Part shown: in pieces, positions 11,619 through 20,088 of the stretch | Layout of the letters: every line of letters starts with the position of its first letter | Position numbering within the stretch: the stretch's first letter is position 1 | Notes under the pieces: model-generated | What the model saw: only the letters and a program-made list of their open reading frames with translations | Database searches by the model: none | Told to the model about the DNA's origin: nothing | Program-made: the position numbers and the translations under genes | Assembly (NCBI GenBank): GCA_032718865.1 | Contig: JALUTQ010000046.1 | Span: 806,001-870,000 of the forward strand | Reading direction: 5' to 3' | Source: Tilletia caries | Lineage: Eukaryota > Basidiomycota > Exobasidiomycetes > Tilletiales > Tilletiaceae | Length of the DNA stretch: 64,000 nt

Positions 11619-12899
11619 TCGATTTGGTTAGGGGATTACATCTGCATTTCGATGTTGTATTGATCTGCGCTGATCTAGGATGAGGGACATACGCGCTCGG
11701 ACGGGGAAACAGGGCGCGTGCTGCACGTGCATTTGAGAACATGATTCGTCCTCTGACAAGAAAACGAGCTGACCCTTGTCCCTTCGCTGAACAATGCTCT
11801 CTTCTACTCCTATCACCTCTTCCAACAAAATTTTCCTCAATTCCTGGCAGTCTCGCACGTCTCCCAGCCCCCATCGGTCCGCATCGCCACACCCTCCGAG
11901 GTTCCCCAAACCACTCTTCAACCCCCCTACCCTCATGGCACTGGAATATGTGCCACGAGCGGGAGGGGGTGTTCAAAGTGTACGGGCTCGGCGGACGTGG
12001 GGGTGCCCAGAGCTGGTGGGGGGCGCGAATGCGAGCGGAAGGGGGCAGGGATAGCCTAGCGGCGATCCTTCCCCTTTCCCTGTGCCATAGAACAATTTCC
12101 AAGGTCGTTATCAGGGGCCGTGATCGGGTTGGAAAGCGAGGGGTTTTTGGGGGTTTGTTGATGACCTTCCTTTCGAGGAAGGCGTCCATTCCGCCTCGAT
12201 CCCTTCGCCCCGCCCGTTCCTCGAGCTTCCATGGACGGCATCACAGGTACTGGCCTTACATCTTTCCTTCTGCCCTCCTCCTTCTCTTCATCACACCGCT
12301 GCTCTTCTTCTTCTGCCCGTCCTTGCATATCAATACAGCTCGAATTCGACTCTCTTTTTCACGCTCTCTGCTTGAACACGGTCCAAGGTCAGACGGACAG
12401 ACTGAAGGGTGCAAGATGTTGGGGAGTATGACTTCAACTTTGATTGTGTGACGCAAGAAACCGAGGCTGAGAGAGAGCGAGAGGTGTGAAAACAGAGCAA
12501 TGTTCGAGGGAAGGTTGGGGGCACGCAAACGAAGGGCGTGGGAGGGAAGAAGGGTTGGGAAAAGTCCGAACTGGGAGAACGCAGGGCACCGGGGGTTGGG
12601 GAGAAGGGACACAAGGTGGTTCGATCCACTTGTTTCTGACATATGCAGCATGGCAAGAGTGGGGGTGGTGCTGAGAAGAAGGGAAACGACCGTATAGCAG
12701 AGTGAGAGAGAAGAGTTCATAGAAGCCAAAAAAGAAGAAAACAAAAAGGTCCGGACAACTGGGGGCGGCTGTAAAGGATGAATCGAACCGTCCATGTATG
12801 GTTGGCTGGGTATAGTTTCCCCCAAGGAAAGGGCAACTCCTCCGATCTAGAATTTGCGAATTTTCTTGTCCAGTCGCATCGCTGGTCACCATCCACCGT
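11619..12899. other. convergent intergenic region
   Basis: About 1.3 kb between the TRAPP subunit and the reverse membrane-protein gene. Overlapping open frames of 190-260 codons on opposite strands (11407-12189 reverse, 11741-12451 forward, 12256-12825 reverse) have incoherent composition and no known domain. I regard them as chance frames over 3' UTRs. Confidence 0.45.
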
Positions 12900-15413
12900 C
12901 TACGCCCGGTGCTGATCACCAAACGGACTCATCGGCGGAATCCTCGGCGAACCCGGCCCAGCACTCGAGGTCGGCCTGGACGGATTCCTCGACGTCGGTT
13001 GCGAGCCATGCCCGCCAGCAGCAGCCGGCGGGGACAGATCATCCTCAGCCGCATTGCCGTACCAGGACGGGTACCGGCCTGCCAGAGCGCCGGCGGGGAC
13101 AATTCCTCCTGCGGGCGTCATGCGTGTAGGCGTAGGCGAGCGAGCGGGGTACGAAGGAGCTCCCGCTGCGGTTCCTGCTCCACCTGCAGCAGCGCCGACG
13201 GCACCACCGGGCGGGGTGTATGCCGTAGGAGGGGACGATGTCCCACCACCAGCACCAGCACCGCCACCCGACGCTCGAGAATTCATCGAGCCCGAACCCA
13301 CACCGACCATCGACCGCGGCGCACCACCGCCGGACGACCCTCCTCCACCAAAGGAGACAATCTGACCCGGGGAGAAGCTCACGCCAACCGGGAACGCGCC
13401 CGGTCCGGGAATACCGCTACTACTCCGCGAAGGCATGGGAGGCTGCATCAATGCCGCCGACGGAGGAGGCGGCGCATACAAGACCTCATCCGTCGTACTC
13501 GCACCGGCATACATGGCGCCCACACCAGCCATGCCCGAGTTCGTCCGTCGATGCGAGCTCGCATTCGGTCGACTTCCTCCGCCTCCTGCTCCTACTCCAG
13601 CTGCACCAACACCGCTGGCGCCACGAAGGGACGACGTCGAAGTCGAAGCAGACGCATGACCCATGCCCAACCCGAGCCCGCCACCGGCACCACCACCGAC
13701 GGCGGGGTAGTTGTTATATGCGCTCGGAGGACGGGAGCGCGGGCCGTAGCTGCCGCCCGGTTGGGCCGATGGCGGGAGGTGCGAGAGAACAAAGGAGGGC
13801 GAGGCGGGTGCAGAAGGTACGGTACGCGAAGCTGCGGCGGCAGCCGCTATGGCCGCAGCCGTTGAACCCGCGGGTAACTGGTTTCTCCGATCCTCCTCCT
13901 CTGCCGCAGCGGCGGCGTGAGCGTCCTCCTCTTCCTCGGGCTCCTCTTCGTCCGCAGCTTGGTCGTGCCCGTCCTCACTTGGCACGATCTCGTCGGCGGT
14001 GGGTGGTAGGGAGGGCACTTCTTTCTGGGCTTCTCTGTCGAGGTACCACCCGCTGAGGGCGGGGATGACTGGCCTTCGTCCTCCCGGTGCTTGCATTGCA
14101 CCTTCGCCCTCTTCCTGGGAAGAAGCAAGAGCAGCATCCATGGCGTGGTAGTCGCTGTACGACTCCGGATCGACGTTGTCGCCGTGAGCTTGAGCCTGAG
14201 CTGGCGCTGCCGTCGACTGATCGGTGAACTTTTCGTTTTCGTCAGGTGAGCGAGCAAGGTCGGACCGTTGAGGGGATGTGTCACGGTTGGCAGCGGCGAG
14301 AGCGCCACCTGCGACTGCTCCTGCTGCTACGCCCGCAGCTGTGCCACCGACAGCCGGCTTTTTGAGGGGAGATACCAACTTGCTCGCCCAGCCTGATACA
14401 CCACCCTGATGTCCCGCAGCACGTTCGTCGGCAGGCGAGGGAGTCAGGAAGGGTCGCTGAGTATGGGCATGTGCGATAGGAAGCATCTCTTCCTGCTTCT
14501 CTGCAGAACCAGGACCGCCACCAGCTCCGGCACCGACGTTGGCATACCGGTTTGAATTGGCAGCTTGGACGCGTTTCTTGCGACGGTAAAAGATGAAACC
14601 TGCGATGGCTGCGAGGATGACGACGATGGGAATGGCCACGGCTGCTGCGATGGTTCCCGTTGATGAGGACGAGGACGAGGAGCCTGAGTTGTTATCGGAG
14701 TTCCCCGTGCCTGTAGTTGTATTTGTTCTGGTGGAGGTCGTATTGGTGGAAGTGGGCCTTGTAGGATTCCGTGATGAAGTAGTTGAGGTTGGGACGACGA
14801 CGGGCGTGATGCCGGCATCGACAATGCAAGATGTATCATCGCCCGTGGTTGTGATGAAGATGCCGCTCTGGCCGTACTTAGCCGGTCGATCACGAATGAT
14901 GACATAGAGCGTGTAGGAGTCCGCGGGCACATTCACGGGCCGCCATCGATATTCTTCGTCAGAGAGTCTGATGCCGCGCGTGGGCGAGATGAGGGTCAGC
15001 CCGGTGGGCAGGCCTGTTCCTGCGACAAGGGAACTCTCGAGTGCGGCTGGATCGAGAGCGGCTGCGAGGGTGATGGAGTACGCGTAGATGTCGACCCGGT
15101 GGTAGTAGGCCGCGGTATCGTCACCGGACCATGACCACCGGAGGGTTGCAGAGTCGTCGCAGGCGGTGAGCGTGCCCGTGGGCGTGGTGACGGAGATGTT
15201 GCCGTCGTTGAGCAAGGCTGGGTCTGCGTCTGGATTGGTGAATCCTGTTCCTCCTCCTCCTGTTGACGAGGACGACGACGACGACGACGAGGATGACGAT
15301 GAGCCACTGCTGTCGCTGCCATCGTCGTATGCTGCCTGTGCCTGCACCAGTGTTGCCCCTGCTGCCAGCAAGAGAACGAGGCCGCTGTTGATCCTCCGGC
15401 TGTCCGTCATCAT
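12900..15413 (-). CDS. single-pass cell-surface protein with Ser-rich ectodomain and long low-complexity cytosolic tail
   Basis: An 837-aa protein starting at the ATG at 15413, chosen because it directly opens a signal peptide (basic start, then GLVLLLAAGATLVQAQA); the frame extends further upstream without signal character. The order is: signal peptide 1-27, acidic/poly-Ser linker, a compact ectodomain of about 130 residues containing LRWSWSG, YSITLAAAL and YTLYVIIRD (a beta-sandwich pattern like the Kre9/Knh1 N-terminal domain of fungal wall proteins), a Thr/Ser/Asn stalk, one membrane helix (AAAVAIPIVVILAAIAGFIF) followed by RRKKR as stop-transfer, then about 500 residues of Ala/Gly/Ser/Pro-rich tail. 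The architecture recalls fungal wall-stress sensors, but no WSC cysteine pattern is present, so function is not assigned. The forward strand shows large mirror frames caused by the GC-rich repeats. Confidence 0.8.
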   Translation of the reverse strand: MMTDSRRINSGLVLLLAAGATLVQAQAAYDDGSDSSGSSSSSSSSSSSSSTGGGGTGFTNPDADPALLNDGNISVTTPTGTLTACDDSATLRWSWSGDDTAAYYHRVDIYAYSITLAAALDPAALESSLVAGTGLPTGLTLISPTRGIRLSDEEYRWRPVNVPADSYTLYVIIRDRPAKYGQSGIFITTTGDDTSCIVDAGITPVVVPTSTTSSRNPTRPTSTNTTSTRTNTTTGTGNSDNNSGSSSSSSSTGTIAAAVAIPIVVILAAIAGFIFYRRKKRVQAANSNRYANVGAGAGGGPGSAEKQEEMLPIAHAHTQRPFLTPSPADERAAGHQGGVSGWASKLVSPLKKPAVGGTAAGVAAGAVAGGALAAANRDTSPQRSDLARSPDENEKFTDQSTAAPAQAQAHGDNVDPESYSDYHAMDAALASSQEEGEGAMQAPGGRRPVIPALSGWYLDREAQKEVPSLPPTADEIVPSEDGHDQAADEEEPEEEEDAHAAAAAEEEDRRNQLPAGSTAAAIAAAAAASRTVPSAPASPSFVLSHLPPSAQPGGSYGPRSRPPSAYNNYPAVGGGAGGGLGLGMGHASASTSTSSLRGASGVGAAGVGAGGGGSRPNASSHRRTNSGMAGVGAMYAGASTTDEVLYAPPPPSAALMQPPMPSRSSSGIPGPGAFPVGVSFSPGQIVSFGGGGSSGGGAPRSMVGVGSGSMNSRASGGGAGAGGGTSSPPTAYTPPGGAVGAAAGGAGTAAGAPSYPARSPTPTRMTPAGGIVPAGALAGRYPSWYGNAAEDDLSPPAAAGGHGSQPTSRNPSRPTSSAGPGSPRIPPMSPFGDQHRA

Positions 15414-15996
15414 CGAGCGTCTATGGGGGCGGGGGGCAGGGCAAAGTTCGTCGCTGAGGGGGGGAGAGTAGGACGGGGACGGGGACGGGGGTCGGGGACG
15501 AAGGCAAGGCGGACGAGATACAGGCGGACTTCGAACGCGTCTCTGCTTCTGCCAATCGACGCGATAAATGAAATATCTAGGCACGCCCATCGCCTGCCTC
15601 ATCACGCCTGCTTATCAACTCATTTACAGGAACTGCACAAGAACGGCATCCAGCCAAGGAATTTCACCGCGGTGCCACCAGTGGGGTTGTTTTAAGCGAC
15701 TTAAAAAAAAACTTAAAACAATGTTTCAGGGGATTTTTAGAATTTCATGAAACGCACTCACTTGCTTTCAAGCTGTTCTAGAGTTTCCTAAGGCATTTGC
15801 ACTTTTCAGCACCCAAAAACCATGATCTACCCCATGCAAATCGCTCCTGTTTTAAAATCGGAGTAGCGCCTGACGGCGTTTGTTCCCCGAATCAAACTCG
15901 CTCGAAAATTTCGAGCAGACATCAGGCATCAGGTTCGAGAACATTCTAGGCGGATTACCAGTATACATACATAGTAAAACACAAGCGGTGGGGATT
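15414..15996. other. promoter side and AT-rich repeat-like DNA
   Basis: After the start of the membrane-protein gene the sequence turns abruptly AT-rich near 15690. It has a GCCACCAGTGG half-hairpin followed by TTTTAA-rich sequence, similar in style to repeat ends at 29.49 kb and 63.8 kb. No gene is seen. Confidence 0.4.
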
Positions 15997-16878
15997 TACA
16001 GTGGCGAGCGGAAATGGCCGCATAAATTGTGGCATCGCACTAAGGTTCGATTTTCAGCACCAATCTTGTACATAACACCACCTCGAAGTTAGGGAGACGA
16101 AAGCTTAGGATACACCAAATCCAGCGCATGTTGCAGCTTCTGTGTAGCTATAAAATTGAGCCGTCAGTGGTGCTGCAAAGTCGAAGGAACATGCGGCCAT
16201 ATTGCACCCACCCCACTTTTCATTACAGATTGAGTAGAAAATCTCACTATGAATCCTCAACCCCGCCTAGTGTCGTGACAGGAATCCGCTGGAGTTGTAA
16301 CGGGAAACTGGGCGAGCGCCGCAGAGAACGTCGAGGGAACTTCAAGAGGTCCAGCTGGATGTGCCCCGTCAGTTTGGTTGGCTCGGCGATGAGGATGTGA
16401 GCCGTTAGGACGCTTTTGAAGGACTCAATTAGGAAAAAAGCAGGGCTTTACTAAGTGACTTGGAAATCAAGACCGCAAACACTTCACAGAGACCATCCCG
16501 ACCCGCGCGAATGCCGGGGTTACACGCTCAGGCATCTATCAGACCGTACCCTTGCATCGTCAAGTAACCTAAGTCACGATCTGGTGAATTGGCTGAAGAA
16601 ATAGGTGGTTCTGCATAGGAAAGCCGTATTCGAAAATCGGGGTTTTACAGTGGAGGCCCGGGGGTGGGTGCAATATGGCCGCATGTTCCTTCGACTTTGC
16701 AGCACCACTGACGGCTCAATTTTATAGCTACACAGAAGCTGCAACATGCGCTGGATTTGGTGTATCCTAAGCTTTCGTCTCCCTAACTTTGAGGTGGTGT
16801 TATGTACAAGATTGGTGCTGAAAATCGAACCTTAGTGCGATGCCACAATTTATGCGGCCATTTCCGCTCGCCACTGTA
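15997..16878. mobile_element. Tc1/mariner-like foldback element with 218 bp terminal inverted repeats
   Basis: The left arm 15997-16214 and right arm 16661-16878 are reverse complements over 218 bases. By eye I find one mismatch (around 16085). The outer ends read TACAGTGGCGAGCGG, so the element proper may start CAGTGG with TA on each side, the target duplication of Tc1/mariner transposons. The 446 bp spacer has no transposase frame, so it is non-autonomous. Another TTTTACAGTGG copy sits inside the spacer near 16643, hinting at nesting or rearrangement. ATGGCCGCAT occurs near both ends of each arm and could be a transposase-binding repeat. The near identity of the arms implies recent formation or gene conversion. 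Confidence 0.8.
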
Positions 16879-17036
16879 GCGTTCAGCGTTCAGGCTTCAG
16901 GGTCCAAAACCCAGGTGAGCATGAGGGAAGCAGAGGGAGCAAGCAAGCATGAAGCCGTCCGACAGTGATCAGCGAAGCAATGCAAGCAAGCAATCTCGCG
17001 TTGGGAGCTCTGTGTTGCCACAGCTTGTTGAAAAGG

Positions 17037-17044
17037 TATATAAA
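17037..17044 (+). promoter_or_regulatory. TATA box
   Basis: TATATAAA lies 83 bases before the ATG of the small spliced gene that follows, with a pyrimidine-rich stretch between that would suit transcription initiation. Confidence 0.5.
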
Positions 17045-17126
17045 GTCCCGGCGGGGGCCAGATCTCAGATTCCCCCCCCTTCCTCTTTCCTCTCAAGGTG
17101 TCTCTGTCTGTGCGCGAATTAGGCCA

Positions 17127-17594
17127 ATGCGGCGCCTTGACAGGTAAGTTTGTTCCGGAGCTCGGGTTAATCATCTCTACCCTCCCCGAGGTACGGCCGT
17201 ACATAGCCATTGCTCAGGTGACGGCTTCGGGACGCAGGGGGTAGTTTGAATTCTGCTGGCAACCGGGCGCTTTCTGTAGCGCCAAACCCCTATCTGGTCG
17301 TGTCGGGGTTTCTGCAGTGGTGTCGAGATAACAAAGCGGTCTTTCTGACTCGCAGCCACTCGCACCTAAGCCCTAGTACCCAGTGGAACCCAGAGCGACG
17401 ATGGAACAAACTGACCTGTGCAGACCTACACGGAGACACCTTCAAGCCCAACCAGGTGAGTCTAATCTACTAACCAGCTACCTAGTTACTATGCGAGCAA
17501 GGTGTCGAAGACTAACGCAAAGAGGGAGTGGTCCGTGCGCGATATGACCTATGAGGGAAGATTGGTGCTTGGAGGGTTTATGCGGTCTGTATAA
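17127..17594 (+). CDS. small three-exon orphan protein between two transposons
   Basis: I read exons 17127-17143, 17245-17455 and 17502-17594, giving 106 aa. Intron 1 is GTAAGT...TAG (101 nt). Intron 2 is GTGAGT...AAG (46 nt) and contains a CTACTAAC branch point about 26 bases before the acceptor. The frame is kept through both introns and the last exon runs smoothly to TAA, with a well-ordered segment (REWSVRDMTYEGRLVLGGF). A TATA box lies upstream. I recognise no family. It sits alone between a foldback element ending at 16878 and a hAT-like element starting at 17785, so it may be a lineage-specific gene or transposon-borne. The 46-nt intron is short and the first intron's acceptor is a guess. 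Confidence 0.45.
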
Positions 17595-17784
17595 ACTGGA
17601 TGGTTCTGATGTCTGATGTGTGATTATTAATGCTTAGTAACGGCCATGTGGGCTGCCATTGTAAACCATAGGACATGGACGATAGTCGATAGATGCACAG
17701 GTAAACATGTTCTTAAACGTAAATTGGCAGACGATGACCGCTACACAGTCTGACAGTCCATAGTTCTCGAATGAACATTGAAAA

Positions 17785-18854
17785 TAAGGCTGGCATGCGG
17801 AGTAAATGTACGGAGTTTTACTCCGCACTGGCGGAGTAACTCACTTTTTGGCAAAGTGCGGAGTACTCCGCAGTTGCTTTCAGCGAAATGAGGTAAAGTG
17901 CGGAGTACTCCGTCACTCCGCAGATTTTTGCTGGCTCCTCCGCGGTTACTCCCTACTCCGCCACTGCGGAGGAAGATTTTTCAGAAAGTTCCTCCCTACT
18001 CCGCAGTGGCGGAGTAAAAATTTTGGCAAGGCCACTCCGCACTCCGCAAAAGTCTCATTTTTGCTGCGGAGTACTCCGCAACGAAGAATTTATTTGCGGA
18101 GTGAATTTTTTTTACTCCGCAAGTGCGGAGTTTTGCGGAGTGGAATTCAGAAACTATGAACATATGGAAGAAGAAGCTCTAGTCACTGCTCCCCGTCCTC
18201 CTGTGGCGTCACCTTCCGCTTCTTGCGCGCCCGGTCCGCTTCAAGCTTGCGCTTGCGCTTCTTTTTTTCACCTTGGCCGCCTCCTTGACCTCTTGCTCGC
18301 GCTCCAGAATGTCCGTCAGCAGTGTTGTGGGAACCCAGTCGTCTAGGAACCATTGGCCAACAGCAACGACCTTGGCGAGTTTGCGTGCCCTCATGCTGTG
18401 CCTGAGGGAGGTCACGTTGCGCCCAGCGCGAGAGAAGGGGCATATCACGTGAGACTATTGTTTGCCCGTGAGAAAGTGATGCGCGCTGTGGAGGCCACAA
18501 AAGTCAAAACGGGAAAAAATGAAATTCCAAAAAGTGCGGAGTAAGCGGAGTACTCCGCATTTTTGGCGGTCCGAACAACTTTACTCCCTACTCCGCACTG
18601 GTGGAGGAACATTCCGGCGAGCTTCCTCCGTCCTCCGCACAATTTTTGGGGAATTTGAAGCGGAGTACTCCGCAGATTTTTGGTGAAATTCCCCAAGTTA
18701 TGCGGAGTACTCCGCGGAGTTTTTTTGGGCCCCTCCGCAGTCACTCCGTACTTTTTGCGGAGTGCTGTGCGGAGTAAAAATGCGGAGTAAAACATTAAAA
18801 ATTGCGGAGTACTCCGCAAAAGTGTAAAATGAGTTACTCCGCATGCCAGCCTTA
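17785..18854. mobile_element. hAT-like non-autonomous element packed with GCGGAGTACTCCGC palindromes
   Basis: The terminal inverted repeats begin TAAGGCTGGCATGCGGAGTA on both ends. A perfect 8-bp target duplication, ATTGAAAA, lies at 17777-17784 and 18855-18862, which is diagnostic of hAT-type insertion. Most of the interior is short GCGGAGT/ACTCCGC units, at least seven of them as the 14-bp palindrome GCGGAGTACTCCGC (for example 17858-17871). The central part (about 18170-18530) is free of the repeat and contains a basic reading frame. No transposase is present. It inserted immediately beside, or inside the 3' flank of, the Helitron, so it is probably younger than that element. Confidence 0.85.
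18183..18500 (-). pseudogene. possible captured gene fragment inside the hAT-like element
   Basis: The repeat-free core of the element encodes on the reverse strand a Lys/Arg/Glu-rich segment. One frame (18448-18209) reads KLAKVVAVGQWFLDDW and continues through charged sequence. A second frame (18500-18183) ends in KKKRKRK...RARKKRKVTPQEDGEQ, like a nuclear localisation signal. The two make best sense if joined by a frameshift. There is no start or splice context, so I read it as a fragment carried by the transposon. The parent gene is not recognised. Confidence 0.35.
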
Positions 18855-18952
18855 ATTGAAAATGCGGGAAAGGAAAGAACAAGAGGGACAACACTTGGTA
18901 TTGAATCAGTTGCAGGAAATGAACATTAGAGAATAGAGATTGGGAAAGGAAT

Positions 18953-19880
18953 TCAGAATTTGGCGTATATAAGCATGTCCGCCGCACGCAAGTCTGGTAT
19001 CTCATCGGTGACAAGGCTGGTCAACCCAGAATTGTTCAGGGAGTCGTAATGATGAGTCGTGCCGTCTGGGTGATGTAGCATGCACGTGAAGTGGTCGTTG
19101 ACCAAAAAGGTGGCGCCGACCAAAGCATATTGCGCGTCTGATTCAGAGACGTGGTCCCATATTTTCATGGTCGGAGTTGCAATCGTGTTCCATGCTGCTG
19201 CGGACGTTCTAGCGATGTTCAAAATCAGAAGAGCAGTGGGTTGCGTGGTAGCTGAGCAATAGCCACTCGGCAGGATGCGGTGCGAGGGGCAATGCCGATC
19301 CTCATGGTGTGCCTCGTATTGGCCATCAGCCGCGACTGTGAGAGACGTTCGAAGTCGTTGTGAAGTGGTGGTCGGGACGGAAGGAAGGTCGAGCAGGTCG
19401 TGTGCTATGGGGAAGCAGAATGTTGGCGGTGTTGGAACGCTTTTTGCATCCGCACGGATAAGAGGTAGCAAGAGTGAGGGCAACCGTGGTGATGCAGTTC
19501 TGCACGATTTCCATAGTGCTGGTAAAAGACGAAGCAGTAAACTGATGCGGGTTCAATCGCACTACTTCAGTGCGGAAGTCCGTTCTCAGTTTGTTTACTG
19601 TGCTGCGATCGAGTCCCGACATCGCGGCGACCAGGTTTGAGGTGTCCAGCAAATTGACGTTAGGATCTGTGATGAACGTCGCCCAGCCGAAAATCATGAC
19701 AACGCAGTCCCAAGCACACGAATTTGAGGACCATGTTGGCCCTTGCAAGGAACGCTGATGCAGAGAAAGCTGTGTTTCATCCGGATCGTGTGTGGTCGTG
19801 GATGTTGAGAGTCGTTGCGATGTTTCCTGCTGGGAAGCATTTCCTGTCTGCTGCGGTGTAGAAGCGGCAAACGAGCCCAC
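18953..19880 (-). pseudogene. Helitron-linked cysteine peptidase-like (ubiquitin-hydrolase/Ulp-type) protein, frameshifted
   Basis: Two overlapping reverse frames (19880-19326 and 19483-18953) look like one gene broken by a frameshift between about 19330 and 19480. The first carries WSSNSCAWDCVVMIFGWATF, resembling the Cys box (NxCAxD) of papain-fold deubiquitinases. The second carries DHFTCMLHHPDG and HHYDSLNN, resembling the His box, and ends IYAKF. Similar peptidase-like genes accompany Helitrons and other large transposons in basidiomycetes; this is from memory of the group. A zinc-knuckle-like YPCGC lies between the boxes. The natural start is unknown. The product might process element proteins or remove ubiquitin-like modifiers; that is inference. 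Confidence 0.55.
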
Positions 19881-20088
19881 CAGAGAAGAAGAGAAGGGAC
19901 GATTGCTGCCGTACGACTGCGGTTGCTGCCGAATATGTTCTTCTGGGTCTGTTTCCTGCGGTGGAAGTCGGGATCTTGATTGATATGAGGGGCGGTGTGA
20001 ACTCTATATTACAGGGAAAAATGCTACTCAGAATCTTTGAAAAATCCAAGTATCCACTCGCTGCTTGCTGCAGCGGATAGCTGGTCCG

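Noticed and set aside
11407..12825. Overlapping open frames of 190-260 codons on both strands after the TRAPP gene
   Set aside because: No motifs, opposite-strand overlap, and compositions typical of GC-rich non-coding DNA; they fit 3' UTR sequence.
12909..14056. Long forward frames (318 and 272 codons) opposite the membrane protein
   Set aside because: They mirror the Ala/Gly/Ser/Pro repeats of the reverse gene; His/Arg-rich output with no domain.
13846..15471. Shifted reverse frames inside the membrane-protein gene
   Set aside because: Shadows of the same biased codons; the true frame has signal peptide, ectodomain, membrane helix and stop-transfer in order.
17785..18854. CRISPR-like or satellite array
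   Set aside because: The repeat units are palindromic and irregularly spaced, bounded by TIRs and an 8-bp duplication, so it is a transposon; CRISPR arrays are not expected in fungal nuclear DNA.
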